64,000 bases of DNA from Fontibacillus puldeungensis (GCF_042678945.1 NZ_JBHTLM010000003.1:62001-126000); one strand, 5' to 3'; positions 26,386 through 35,192 are shown, counted from the first letter of the stretch. Program-made: numbers and translations. Notes: a model not told the origin generated them from the letters alone.

Positions 26386-26477
26386 CTATTTTTACTGCTT
26401 ATTCGACTCGCCGCCCCCATGTTATAATAGATTGTTATGTTTTCCTCAATGCTTATCTATCGAAGGAGCTACAATGA

Positions 26478-27572
26478 ATGAAATTTACGGTAAAGTACTT
26501 ATCCTTTTTTGTAATTCAGGTCGAGGGGAAGGACGGGCAGACCAACAAAAGCTATAAACACTACCAAACATTGGATGGTTACGAGTATTTGGATAGTGAA
26601 ATCAAGGTGTTTTTGGATGGGGAATTTACCCGGGTCGCCAAGCGGAAAGTGGACAAAAACCCGGCCGTAGAGCAGGCCCCTACTAAAATCGGGCGGTTCA
26701 TAGTGGAGCCCGGCTACGAGTTGGACAGCAATCCGAACTTTAATATGTTTGCCCGTCTAAGGGCGGCTGACGACAAGGAAGACTATAAAAATGCATGCGA
26801 TGATCTTGTTCGCGGGTATCTGGACACAAGCTCTGTCCGCGGTGGTGCGTTGATCGTCGTTCAAGCGGAACTTGATAAATATTCGGAAGATCCGTTCATA
26901 TTCGTACTAAAATGCGACTTTGAGCCAAAGATTGCCCGAATCTCTGACGAACGCAGCCTAATCCGTCAAGTTGACATGGCGATTAGTGCGCGAAATATGA
27001 AGTCCATTCAATATCCTTACATGCTGGAAGAAGGTATGGTTGATGAATGGGAGCTCAAGATCCATCAATCGTCGCACGCAAAGTATTTTGAGGACTTTTT
27101 GCGATTTGTCACCTATGAGCAGTCGATTCCAGAAATCGTTAACGAACACGTCATGGAATACGTTCAAACGTATGTAGAAACCAAGTGGCCTGATGAGAAC
27201 GAGGAGGAGCGCCAGCAGGTTGAAAAGGAGCTGGAGCTGTGGGCGGCTAGCGAGAAGAGAGATATTCAGGATAAATGGGAGCCGGAGCAGGTTTTTGAAG
27301 CTGCTGAAAAAATCGTTGAAATTAAACCGGAGATTGAGCTTAAGTTTCGGATAGGGGACACCTTGGTGAAGGGAAGGCTTGCCGACTTCGGCGACCACAT
27401 TCACATTGCTAAATTAGACGGTCGCTATGCGGTCATCCTAGAAGGGGATTCCTTTACGTTCGACAAGGCGTTCTCTCCGGTAGAGCTTCTGCAGCCGGAG
27501 CCTTTTGCCGTTGTAGCCCAGCGCATTTTGGAGAAAAAGGTAGAAGAAGAGGACGACGATGTCCCTTTTTAA
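26478..27572 (+). CDS. DUF3900 family protein
   Basis: A 364-residue cytoplasmic protein that I recognise as the DUF3900 family, widely conserved in Bacillaceae and Paenibacillaceae and of unknown function. Conserved stretches include KYLSFFVIQVEG, KIGRFIVEPGYELDSNPNF, VRGGALIVV, CDFEPKIARISDE and MKSIQYPYM. A charged, coiled-coil-like region (residues 235-280) and an acidic C-terminal tail (EEEDDDVPF) follow. AAGGAG sits 9 nt before the ATG at 26478; an overlapping ATG at 26474 is out of frame. No signal peptide or membrane segment is visible. Confidence 0.85.
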   Translation: MKFTVKYLSFFVIQVEGKDGQTNKSYKHYQTLDGYEYLDSEIKVFLDGEFTRVAKRKVDKNPAVEQAPTKIGRFIVEPGYELDSNPNFNMFARLRAADDKEDYKNACDDLVRGYLDTSSVRGGALIVVQAELDKYSEDPFIFVLKCDFEPKIARISDERSLIRQVDMAISARNMKSIQYPYMLEEGMVDEWELKIHQSSHAKYFEDFLRFVTYEQSIPEIVNEHVMEYVQTYVETKWPDENEEERQQVEKELELWAASEKRDIQDKWEPEQVFEAAEKIVEIKPEIELKFRIGDTLVKGRLADFGDHIHIAKLDGRYAVILEGDSFTFDKAFSPVELLQPEPFAVVAQRILEKKVEEEDDDVPF

Positions 27573-27634
27573 TTGATAATTAATGAGATGAAATATAATA
27601 ATTAATGCGTTTAATAAATCGACACTTTTCAACA

Positions 27635-27679
27635 AAAAAAGCGCCCAGCTGCATTTGCACATCTGCTGAGCGCTTTTTT
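27635..27679. terminator. Bidirectional terminator between the DUF3900 gene and ldh
   Basis: AAAAAAGCGC (27635-27644) is inverted as GCGCTTTTTT (27670-27679), with an inner partial stem (CAGCTG/CTGCTG region). Confidence 0.85.
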
Positions 27680-27706
27680 GTATTTATTTTTTTAAAACCG
27701 CGAATA

Positions 27707-28633
27707 TTACAAATCCAGCTTCGCAATTTCCGATTTTAGTTTGTTAGCTGACTCATGAAATTTCTTCAATTCCTCATCGTCAAGCTGCAGGTCGAGAATT
27801 TCGCGTACACCGGTACGGTCTACTACGCAAGGTACGCCGAGATATACATCCGAAACCCCGTTAAAATTATTGAGTAGAGTAGAGACATTCAGCACGGAAG
27901 CTTCATTTTGCAAAATCGATACGATAATCCGGTCTAGGGCCAGAGCAATTGCGTAAGATGTAGCTCCCTTGGCGTTGATGATCTCATAAGCTGCGTTCTT
28001 GGTGCTGTTGTAAATTTCCTCACGGTCTTCATCAGAGAACTCCAGGCCAATCCCTGCGACATTAGCCAAACTCCAAAGTGGCAGCTCCGAATCACCATGT
28101 TCGCCGATAATATGGGCATGGATACTGCGGGGGTTAATTTTCTTGTTTTGACCGATCAAATAACGGAAGCGGGCGCTGTCGAGCAGGGTACCTGAGCCGA
28201 TAACGCGGTTTGATGGAAATCCGCTTTTCTTAAACGAAACGTAGGAAAGGATGTCTACAGGGTTGGTAGCTACCAAAATAATCGCATGATCGTTGTATTT
28301 TACGATGTTTTGAATAATGCTGTCGAAAATGACGGCATTTCTTTTTAGTAGGTCGATTCTGGTCTCACCAGGTTTTTGAGAAGCTCCTGCAGCGATGACG
28401 ACGACATCTGCATCGGCACAATCACTGTAATCGCCAGCCCAAATCTTCACACCTCCGGTAAAAGGAAGGCCGTGGTTCATATCAAGCGCTTCTCCCAGCG
28501 CCTTCTCTTTATTGGCATCAATGAGAACAAGCTCCGAAACCCGCTCTCTCAGCATTAAAGTGTAGGCAGTTGTAGATCCCACTGCACCGGTTCCAATAAT
28601 TACAACACGGCTGGAACGCAATTGAGTTTTCAT
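27707..28633 (-). CDS. ldh: L-lactate dehydrogenase
   Basis: NAD-dependent L-lactate dehydrogenase, 308 residues, reducing pyruvate to lactate in fermentation. The Rossmann loop GTGAVGST, the substrate loop AAGASQKPGETR (Gln86 favours pyruvate over oxaloacetate, as in LDH rather than MDH), NPVDILSY, and the catalytic His179 in IIGEHGDSE are present. ATG at 28633. I found no convincing Rex operator in the 120 nt upstream. The 370-bp gap to the divergent deacetylase gene contains a MarR-type dyad and tandem TTACA repeats. Confidence 0.95.
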   Translation of the reverse strand: MKTQLRSSRVVIIGTGAVGSTTAYTLMLRERVSELVLIDANKEKALGEALDMNHGLPFTGGVKIWAGDYSDCADADVVVIAAGASQKPGETRIDLLKRNAVIFDSIIQNIVKYNDHAIILVATNPVDILSYVSFKKSGFPSNRVIGSGTLLDSARFRYLIGQNKKINPRSIHAHIIGEHGDSELPLWSLANVAGIGLEFSDEDREEIYNSTKNAAYEIINAKGATSYAIALALDRIIVSILQNEASVLNVSTLLNNFNGVSDVYLGVPCVVDRTGVREILDLQLDDEELKKFHESANKLKSEIAKLDL

Positions 28634-28863
28634 TAATTCATCTCCTTGGTCAATTGTTTCTAACTTTAGATTACGCTAAAGAAAAGGTTCTTAACCCAAA
28701 TACCCGCAATCTAAGGAAAGGAAACGTAAAGTTATGTTAGTTTGGTAAAGCCTGGACAATACCTTATTCATTTTTACACGAAATCATCAAAATTTAAAGT
28801 AAAATGTAGGAATTTTAGTTTTAATATTTAGTGAAAGAGAAGAAAGGCGTCAATTTTCTAGTT

Positions 28864-28883
28864 AACATAATAATAATTATGTT
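28864..28883. promoter_or_regulatory. Second MarR-type operator, between ldh and a deacetylase gene
   Basis: AACATAAT-AATA-ATTATGTT is a perfect dyad with 8-bp arms, embedded in the same GTTAACATAATA opening as the site at 25201. It lies 121 nt upstream of the deacetylase start and 231 nt from ldh. The rest of this 370-bp gap is AT-rich with three TTACA repeats on the minus strand (28908-28935). Confidence 0.55.
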
Positions 28884-29003
28884 ATTATATTAAAAATAAA
28901 ATAAGTTTGTAACCACTAGTGTAACCATTCTGTAAGGACGAATCTCTCAATTTGTATTATTCTAGTAATATGAAATGAGAGAGGAAACCGGTGATAGCAA
29001 ACT

Positions 29004-30077
29004 ATGTCGTATATTAGTAGAAGTGAAAAGCGAAACTCCCCTCGAGTTAAAAGCGCTCGAGCCCATCGTAAGATGAGATATCTCATCCTTACAGCAGTAT
29101 TTCTATCGGCTGTTTCATTAGTATTAACGGTGATAGTTGTTGGCGATTTTTTAGGTGGGCGCACTCACACCTATACTTCCGGAGAGGTTATCTCATCAAA
29201 ATTATCTAGCATGAACAAACAATCCTCACCCGTAAAGAAAGTAGTTAAGGGAGATGGATCAACGCCTCAAACGGAAGATAATGCGTCGAAGGATACTGCT
29301 GACTCTACAACGGCCGAACCGAAGACAGAGGAGACTCAAGTTCAGCAAGAACAGTCGTCGGCGAACAAACCGTTACATAATACGGGTGAGGAGAGTAAGA
29401 AGATTCCGGCTAAATCTACTCAAATACCGGTCGTTGCCCCAAATCAGCCTAAGAAAGAGCAAGGGCAAAAAATTGTGTATTTAACGTTTGATGACGGGCC
29501 GGGAAAACATACAGAAAAAATTTTAGAGATATTGAACCGGTATCAAGTCCATGCCACCTTTTTCATGGTTGGTCGTCAGCTCTCTGGCTATGAGCAGGCT
29601 GTGAGGGACAGTCACGAAGCCGGAAATTACGTAGGTCTGCACAGCATGAGCCACAGTAAGAAGAAACTGTATGACGGCGATGGCTCCGGTGCTTTTATAA
29701 AAGAATTCACTCAGGAGCAAAAGTTGATGAAGCAGATCCTTGGCTATTCTCCTACGCTCATCCGGGCGCCGTACGGTAGTAAGCCGGAGATCGGCTATAA
29801 TTTTCGTGGTGATATTGCGAAAGCTGGCTTTAAAATGTGGGATTGGACCGTGGATTCGAAGGACTGGAAATACCCGAATAGTCCAGATCGTATCGTGAAG
29901 GAGGTAAAGCGGCAAACCCACCGGGATGTCGAGGTCATTCTCATGCATGAGAAAGCTCAAACCATTAAGGTACTTCCGCAAATTATCGAATATTTGCAAA
30001 AGAAAGGGTATACATTTGCCGTCTATAAGCCTGATCAGCATTTTTCGGTAAATTTCGGCAAAGATCCACGTTTGTAA
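29004..30077 (+). CDS. Membrane-anchored polysaccharide deacetylase (CE4)
   Basis: A 357-residue protein: a short basic cytoplasmic N-terminus, one membrane helix (about residues 24-47), a long Ser/Thr/Glu/Lys-rich disordered spacer (55-150) and a CE4 NodB domain (155-345). Catalytic elements are TFDDGPG (Asp163/164), LHSMSH (His213, His217), RAPYG, DWTVDSKDWK and ILMHE. The architecture fits a peptidoglycan N-acetylglucosamine deacetylase of the PgdA type. The ribosome-binding site (GAGAGGAAA) is rather far from the ATG, so the start is less certain. The following lipoprotein gene may be co-transcribed. Confidence 0.88.
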   Translation: MSYISRSEKRNSPRVKSARAHRKMRYLILTAVFLSAVSLVLTVIVVGDFLGGRTHTYTSGEVISSKLSSMNKQSSPVKKVVKGDGSTPQTEDNASKDTADSTTAEPKTEETQVQQEQSSANKPLHNTGEESKKIPAKSTQIPVVAPNQPKKEQGQKIVYLTFDDGPGKHTEKILEILNRYQVHATFFMVGRQLSGYEQAVRDSHEAGNYVGLHSMSHSKKKLYDGDGSGAFIKEFTQEQKLMKQILGYSPTLIRAPYGSKPEIGYNFRGDIAKAGFKMWDWTVDSKDWKYPNSPDRIVKEVKRQTHRDVEVILMHEKAQTIKVLPQIIEYLQKKGYTFAVYKPDQHFSVNFGKDPRL

Positions 30078-30139
30078 TAGCGATTGAGAGGTTTGATATT
30101 CTTTACGCAACTATACTTTGAAAGCGAGGTTAACGCGTT

Positions 30140-31444
30140 TTGAGATTGTCGCGCAAGGTCACAGGAATCGTTCTTGCCATCAGCTTGCTGCTGACAGCCT
30201 GCTCGTCCGCACCGCCTCCGGCTGCGCCTTCAAAGGTGGCGAAGGAACCGCCTGAGGGAGGCCAGACCATCACGGTGATTAACCAGGGAGAGTCTTCCGA
30301 GAATAAGCACGAAGCACCTGCCTCTGCTGCACAAAACGGAAGCAACAAGTACCAAATTCAAACGAGACTCACCGATTTTCAGCTGCTTAGTGCAACGACG
30401 GGGCTAGCATGGGGATGCACTCGGAGTGAACTCCGGCTGTATATTACGCAAGATAACGGCAAAACGTGGACAAATATTTCACCTGCAGCGTCTGTGCAGT
30501 TTCCTAGAACCCCAGAGTATGGCAAAGATATTTTCTTTATTGATCCTTATAATGGCTGGATCGTTCGCAACGCTGCTGGATCCGGAGATGCCATTGTGCT
30601 GCGCACGTCGGATGGGGGAACGACCTGGAAGATCGCATCTTTTCCAGGGACGGATCAGGTAACGGCAATGTATTTTTCCGATGCTGAGAACGGGTGGATT
30701 CTTTCTGAAGATAACAGCGATTCGGGTCATTCGGTGAGAACGTTATTCAAGACTGAAGATGGTGGCGCTACGTGGGGGCCGGCAATAACCAGTAATACGG
30801 CTTCATCGAATAGAGTAGCTTCTCCTAAAAGCAGCATGCTTCCCGATAATGGAGTAGCTGTGTCTCTTTCGTTCATCAATAAGAATGAGGGATTCTTTAA
30901 TGTCGTTAAAGATGGACAGCCAGCGCTGTATGTAACTAAAGACGGTGGAGCGGATTGGCAGCGAAAAGATAATTTTTTTCAACCTAGCAAATATAAGAAA
31001 TGTACTTTGTTTGACGTGAAAAATGTTACTTTTTTCCAAGGTAATCATCAAGAAGGCTGGATTCCTGTGGGCTGTAGTAGAGGAAATGCATCTAAATTCA
31101 ACGGTTATTTTACGAAGGACTCTGGGAACAATTGGCAATTTGCTGCTTTTCAATTATCTTGGCAAACCGGAATCAATGAGGGACTAGCTCCTACCTTTTT
31201 GAACAGCCAGGAGGGGTGGACGATTCTGGATTCCATCGTATATCACACTGTTGATCAAGGAAAGACTTGGGGGCCTCTGCCAGAGAGCAGCAAACTGAAG
31301 GGTACATTGCGCAATTATCCCGAAATCGTGAAGCTACAGTTTTTTACCTCGCAAGTTGGCTGGTTGCTGGTTGCCAAGGAAGATCAGAAGCGCTCTCTCT
31401 TGCTGCAAACTAAGGACGGCGGAGTGACTTGGCAAGTTCTTTAA
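30140..31444 (+). CDS. Lipoprotein with BNR/YCF48-like beta-propeller repeats
   Basis: A 434-residue lipoprotein with lipobox LLTAC (Cys near 21) and an Ala/Pro/Ser linker. The body has repeated Asp-box motifs S/T-x-D-x-G-x-T-W: DNGKTW, DGGTTW, DGGATW, DGGADW, DSGNNW, DQGKTW and DGGVTW, each about 50 residues apart, with recurrent GW pairs. This is the pattern of YCF48/BNR beta-propellers. The start is a TTG at 30140 with GCGAGGT upstream. The function is unknown; a surface-exposed binding or scaffolding role is likely. Confidence 0.82.
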   Translation: MRLSRKVTGIVLAISLLLTACSSAPPPAAPSKVAKEPPEGGQTITVINQGESSENKHEAPASAAQNGSNKYQIQTRLTDFQLLSATTGLAWGCTRSELRLYITQDNGKTWTNISPAASVQFPRTPEYGKDIFFIDPYNGWIVRNAAGSGDAIVLRTSDGGTTWKIASFPGTDQVTAMYFSDAENGWILSEDNSDSGHSVRTLFKTEDGGATWGPAITSNTASSNRVASPKSSMLPDNGVAVSLSFINKNEGFFNVVKDGQPALYVTKDGGADWQRKDNFFQPSKYKKCTLFDVKNVTFFQGNHQEGWIPVGCSRGNASKFNGYFTKDSGNNWQFAAFQLSWQTGINEGLAPTFLNSQEGWTILDSIVYHTVDQGKTWGPLPESSKLKGTLRNYPEIVKLQFFTSQVGWLLVAKEDQKRSLLLQTKDGGVTWQVL

Positions 31445-31485
31445 TAATTGTGGCTTTCTTGTTTAGGTGATTAACTTAGAAAATG

Positions 31486-31525
31486 CGGCGGTCTAAGACA
31501 TGAAACATGCCTCAGACTGCCGTTT
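31486..31525 (+). terminator. Probable terminator after the YCF48-like gene
   Basis: A 17-bp stem with two mismatches runs from CGGCGGTCT (31486-31494) to AGACTGCCG (31514-31522) around CATG-AAA-CATG, followed by only three T residues. Confidence 0.5.
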
Positions 31526-31613
31526 CTGCTTCGAGGTTATGATTGGGGGTACTCCGAAGCATGCTATTTGGTGAGATCATAATTTGATAAAATTTTAGTA
31601 ATGTTCATAAGTT

Positions 31614-31656
31614 TGTGAAATTTATCACGTGCGCTCATCAGACTTTGTGATATATT
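31614..31656 (+). promoter_or_regulatory. Fnr-type class II promoter of the small Cys-rich protein gene
   Basis: TGTGA-AATTTA-TCACG at 31614-31629 matches the Fnr half-site pattern with one mismatch in the last base. TATATT at 31651-31656 is placed so that the box centre falls at about -41.5 from the expected start site (near 31663), the geometry of Fnr-activated class II promoters. The -35 region has no sigma-A-like box, as expected for an activator-dependent promoter. Confidence 0.6.
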
Positions 31657-31733
31657 TAACTTGTAAGGAACAACAGCAACAAACACAGTACAGTAGATTT
31701 CAAAACCAATGATGAGATCGGAGTGGATGAAAG

Positions 31734-31919
31734 ATGAAAACAACAACTCAAGAAACGGTAACCCGTAACTATTTGCAATTTTGCTACACTTGTGAAGACG
31801 CTCATCTTTGTACGACAGAAGAAATGTGCAAGGCTTGCTGGGCTGAAAAAGGATTAGACGAAATGGAAGCAGACGGCGCAGATGAAACTCGTCAAATGCT
31901 CCTTGAGTATTATGCCTAG
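31734..31919 (+). CDS. Small Cys-rich protein of unknown function
   Basis: A 61-residue acidic protein with five cysteines arranged C-x2-C-x5-C-x5-C-x2-C at residues 17, 20, 26, 32 and 35, which could hold zinc or an iron-sulfur cluster. I do not know its function. ATG at 31734 with a GGAGTGG-type ribosome-binding site, and a clear terminator follows, so this is an independent single-gene unit. The upstream promoter looks Fnr-dependent, which suggests expression under oxygen limitation. Confidence 0.75.
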   Translation: MKTTTQETVTRNYLQFCYTCEDAHLCTTEEMCKACWAEKGLDEMEADGADETRQMLLEYYA

Positions 31920-31948
31920 CTCAAATTATACAACTACAGCGTCTACGT

Positions 31949-31985
31949 AACCTCCGGTCCGCATCCACGGGCTGGAGGTTTTTAT
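31949..31985 (+). terminator. Terminator of the small Cys-rich gene
   Basis: AACCTCC (31949-31955) pairs with GGAGGTT (31974-31980) with inner CCG/CGG pairs and a T-rich tail. Confidence 0.85.
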
Positions 31986-32139
31986 TTGTCCACTACCTTT
32001 GTATTATTCAATATTTTGGGACAAGAGTGACATATTTTATCGATATAGTGAATATCAAGTTTCCTTTTGGACGGCATATACTTAATTGCAAAGGCAGGAG
32101 AGTGGCAGCAATTACCACCTCTTTGAAGGAGGGATACAT

Positions 32140-32559
32140 ATGCAGTCCTGGTTGGAAATGTTCGGAGTTATGAATACGGCCTTACCGATTCTTTTCGTCG
32201 TCTTGTTAGGGATTGTTCTTATATCGGCAGGGAAGGGGATCGTGCGGAGCATGATCAACAACAAGCAACCTGTTCTTACCGTCTCCTCGATCATTGTTGC
32301 CAAGCGAACAGAAGTATCTCACCGGCATGACATTGATACATCGGTCAATCGATCAGATACCAAATATTATGTTACCTTTGAGGTGGAAAGCGGAGACCGC
32401 CTGGAATTTATGGTAAGCGGTCAGGAGTATGGACAATGCGCAGAGGGGGACGAGGGAAAACTAACGTTCCAAGGGCAACGCTATCATAGCTTCGATCGAA
32501 TCCGAAGAACCTATAGAACCGAGATGGAAGAGTACCGGGAGTTTTCAGGTTCGCTGTAA
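32140..32559 (+). CDS. DUF2500 family membrane protein
   Basis: A 139-residue protein with one N-terminal membrane helix (about residues 12-33) and a soluble beta-rich domain with YYVTFEVESGDRLEFMVSGQEYG and GDEGKLTFQGQRYHSF, which I recognise as DUF2500 (E. coli YhhM type). The function is unknown. An upstream in-frame start at 32086 is rejected because GAAGGAGGG serves the ATG at 32140. It is monocistronic with a strong terminator. Confidence 0.82.
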   Translation: MQSWLEMFGVMNTALPILFVVLLGIVLISAGKGIVRSMINNKQPVLTVSSIIVAKRTEVSHRHDIDTSVNRSDTKYYVTFEVESGDRLEFMVSGQEYGQCAEGDEGKLTFQGQRYHSFDRIRRTYRTEMEEYREFSGSL

Positions 32560-32580
32560 CCCTAGCTGCTGCTCATACAA

Positions 32581-32625
32581 AGAAGCGCCGGAGAGGTCGA
32601 TAACTTCATCCTCTCGGCGCTTCTG
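32581..32625. terminator. Terminator between the DUF2500 and oxidoreductase genes
   Basis: AGAAGCGCCGgAGAGG (32581-32596) pairs with CCTCTCGGCGCTTCT (32610-32624), one bulge; it can serve both convergent genes. Confidence 0.75.
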
Positions 32626-32654
32626 TTCATATAGGGGGTTGGAGTTACGTCAAC

Positions 32655-33977
32655 CTACGAATGAGCTTTCACGTTAACCTTCTTCGCCAAAATCGATTGT
32701 GCAACAGTTCGGGCGCTTGAAAAGGCACGTTCGGCCAATTCGCCCTTTCCTACACAGCCATCGCCGCAGAAATAAAACGGTACGCCCTGTAAATGGGTTG
32801 GCAGCAGTTTATTTCCATGGATGTTTTTAACGCTGGAGACCATGGCTTTTTTGGATACGCGTTTCACTTCAACATGATCTCGCCATCCCGGATAATAGGT
32901 GTCGAACAGTGCTTCCATGCGCTGCGTCTTCTGCTCCAAATATTGTTTTTTCTGTTCCTCGTCTGAAAAATCATCGTTCAAGTAGGCGATTCCCTGCAGG
33001 AGTTGACCATGCACCGGGGCTACTGTATAATCCGTCGCTGATACATCACTGATAAACATTTTATTATCCATATCACTGATGTAGTGGAATGGACGAGCTA
33101 CGACTTTAGAGAAACCAATGTCATACACAAGCACCTCGGTAGACGTACTCTCCTTATAGGGTTCTAATGAAGTCATCCAAGGCGTGGATTCAAGCATTTT
33201 TACGGCTTGCTGAACCGGCATGGCAAAAATGACTTGATCATAAACGAGCTGCTGTCGAGCCTTTGTGTTAAGTATAAATTTACCGTCCTCCATCGTAATG
33301 GATTCCACCGGCTCTTTCAGAGCAATTTCCCAATGTTCGTTCTCGTTAATCTTCTCGATGAGTTGATCGGTTATCGTGGCCCAACTGCCCAGAATATAAT
33401 TGACTGGCTTCTGAGAAAGAAACAGGTTGTGATAGTAGTCAGCGATCACCGCACCGGACACTTTACGCGCGTCCTCCGGCGCTATGAAGAAATTGGAGCA
33501 AACGAGATGCGCCCAAAGCTCCTTGATGTCCGCTGAGGCGTGAGAGTGGTCCAGATAATCGCCTAATGTCTGGTGATGCTTTAGTTGATGTATGTTCCCG
33601 ATGATTTTAGCAATTTCCCCGACGAATTTCATTTTCTCTGTAGCCGTCAGTACGTCCGTTTTTACAATGTTAACGAAATCCAGCGGAGCTGGCGTTAACT
33701 GCCCGTGCTTGGCGTACATCACTTTGCGCTTATCTACTTGCTTACTTTGAAATTTCAGATTTAACTCTTGTTCCATGTGCAAAAGCGTATGCCTATCTAT
33801 TCCATACACGGCATGGGCGCCATAGTTCAAAGTAAAACCCGACTTCTCATAAGTGAAAGCCCGACCGCCTAGCTGTGGGCTTCGTTCGAACACCGTTCCT
33901 TCGGTGTCACTTTCGCTGGACAGGTAAGCAGCAGCCGTCAACCCGGCAAGGCCACCGCCGATGATTGCGATTTTCAT
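32655..33977 (-). CDS. FAD-dependent amine-oxidase/phytoene-desaturase-like oxidoreductase
   Basis: A 440-residue flavoprotein with the dinucleotide-binding motif IAIIGGGLAGLTAAAYL at the N-terminus, the GGR signature (SPQLGGRAFTY), and a C-terminal FAD-contact region YFCGDGCVGKGELAERAFSSA. The general fold is that of phytoene desaturases, protoporphyrinogen oxidase and amine oxidases. No carotenoid or heme genes are near, so the substrate is unknown. ATG at 33977 with AGGAGG 8 nt upstream. It stands alone. Confidence 0.8.
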   Translation of the reverse strand: MKIAIIGGGLAGLTAAAYLSSESDTEGTVFERSPQLGGRAFTYEKSGFTLNYGAHAVYGIDRHTLLHMEQELNLKFQSKQVDKRKVMYAKHGQLTPAPLDFVNIVKTDVLTATEKMKFVGEIAKIIGNIHQLKHHQTLGDYLDHSHASADIKELWAHLVCSNFFIAPEDARKVSGAVIADYYHNLFLSQKPVNYILGSWATITDQLIEKINENEHWEIALKEPVESITMEDGKFILNTKARQQLVYDQVIFAMPVQQAVKMLESTPWMTSLEPYKESTSTEVLVYDIGFSKVVARPFHYISDMDNKMFISDVSATDYTVAPVHGQLLQGIAYLNDDFSDEEQKKQYLEQKTQRMEALFDTYYPGWRDHVEVKRVSKKAMVSSVKNIHGNKLLPTHLQGVPFYFCGDGCVGKGELAERAFSSARTVAQSILAKKVNVKAHS

Positions 33978-34247
33978 GTGGGGAACCTCCTAAAAGGGTT
34001 TTAAATCAGAAGCGCTTTTATTAGGTTGAATCTCAATTGCTATAAAAAAATTTGATTCATTTACAGTATATGCTATTCGTGTAAGCGCGTCCATAGAAAT
34101 AGTCACTAAATGTTCAATATTGTAATCGGATTCACAAAGCTTGAGTTAAAAAGTTATTGACACTGAATTTTTACCAAGAAATAGACACTAGGATAGGCTA
34201 TCGCACATATATTGTAGCGTTAAGTTGGGAGGGAGGAGGAACGCAGA

Positions 34248-34670
34248 TTGGCTGTCATCAAGACGAACTCTGAGGATGTAAAATTGCTTGCACGTCTCAT
34301 GCGCGCTGAAGCGGAAGGAGAAGGGGTTCAAGGCATGCTGATGGTAGGCAACGTTGGAGTCAACCGAATTCTCGGCAATTGCCTCGATTTCAGGGATATT
34401 CGGGATATGAAGCGAATGGTGTTTCAGTCTCCGGGTGGATTTGAGGCGACTCAAAAAGGTTACTTTTACCAGAGAGCACGCGAATCGGAAATCCGGTTAG
34501 CACGCCGTGTTATCAACGGAGAGCGAGTACGCCCCGCGACCAATGCACTGTGGTTTTTCGAGCCAACAGGCGGTTGTCCTGGCACTTGGTACAATCAAAC
34601 CAATACCGGTCGTTTTAAATCTCATTGCTTTTTTGCTCCTACCCCTGCAGATTGCCCATCCGTTTATTAG
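34248..34670 (+). CDS. cwlJ: Spore cortex-lytic cell wall hydrolase CwlJ
   Basis: A 140-residue SleB-domain hydrolase (no signal peptide) that degrades spore cortex during germination. The conserved ARLMRAEAEGEGVQGMLMVGNVGVNRI holds the catalytic Glu; TNALWFFEP and CPGTWYNQTNTGRFKSHCFF complete the domain. Translation starts at TTG 34248 behind GGGAGGAGG. gerQ follows, the same pair as in B. subtilis, where GerQ localises CwlJ to the coat. Expression should be in the mother cell; the CATATATT at 34206-34213 could be part of a sporulation -10 element, but I found no well-spaced -35. Confidence 0.92.
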   Translation: MAVIKTNSEDVKLLARLMRAEAEGEGVQGMLMVGNVGVNRILGNCLDFRDIRDMKRMVFQSPGGFEATQKGYFYQRARESEIRLARRVINGERVRPATNALWFFEPTGGCPGTWYNQTNTGRFKSHCFFAPTPADCPSVY

Positions 34671-34721
34671 TCCTAGGCAAATTAAAGAAATCAGAGATCA
34701 CGAACAAGGAGGAATTTCTTT

Positions 34722-35144
34722 ATGTTTAACCAGCCTTACCGGACGGTTTCTTATCCACCCGGACAAAGTACTTATCCAGTTCAAATCGGAGGAACGGCAG
34801 CTACGCCGCCGCTGGTTCCTAGCGGGAGTCCGATGACACCGGGCGGAATGGTCGTGCCTACAGCAATTCCAACATACGAGCAGTCCTATATTGAGAACAT
34901 ATTGCGTCTTAACTTAGGAAAAGTCGGGACGTTTTATATGACCTATGAAAACAATCGGGAATGGAATGCCAAGGTTTTTAGAGGTGTACTTGAGGCCGCC
35001 GGTCGAGACCATATTATTATTAGCGATCCGACTACCGGACAACGCACCATTCTGCTAATGGTCAATCTTGATTACGCAACCTTCAACGAACCGCTTGCTT
35101 ATCAATATCCTGGAACGATTGGTTCACCACCCACTCCCAGATAA
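34722..35144 (+). CDS. gerQ: Spore coat protein GerQ
   Basis: A 140-residue coat protein. The N-terminal half is Pro/Gly/Thr-rich and disordered; the C-terminal conserved domain SYIENILRLNLGKVGTFY, ENNREWNAKVFRG, EAAGRDHIII and LLMVNLDY is diagnostic of GerQ (YwdL). GerQ is needed for CwlJ assembly into the coat and is cross-linked by transglutaminase in B. subtilis; this copy has few Lys residues (two visible in the conserved domain). ATG at 34722 follows AAGGAGG, 51 nt after cwlJ. Confidence 0.93.
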   Translation: MFNQPYRTVSYPPGQSTYPVQIGGTAATPPLVPSGSPMTPGGMVVPTAIPTYEQSYIENILRLNLGKVGTFYMTYENNREWNAKVFRGVLEAAGRDHIIISDPTTGQRTILLMVNLDYATFNEPLAYQYPGTIGSPPTPR

Positions 35145-35158
35145 TATACAGAAGCTGC

Positions 35159-35192
35159 CCCCTTTGTTAACTCAAAGGGGTTTATTATTTTT
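35159..35192 (+). terminator. Terminator of cwlJ-gerQ
   Basis: CCCCTTTG (35159-35166) and CAAAGGGG (35173-35180) form a perfect 8-bp stem, followed by TTTATTATTTTT. Confidence 0.88.

Noticed and set aside
28634..28760. Rex operator upstream of ldh
   Set aside because: No TTGTGA-type dyad with suitable spacing was found.
34120..34135. TGTAA-N6-TCACA as an Fnr box before cwlJ
   Set aside because: One mismatch in a core position, no -10 at the right distance, and sporulation genes are not expected to need Fnr.
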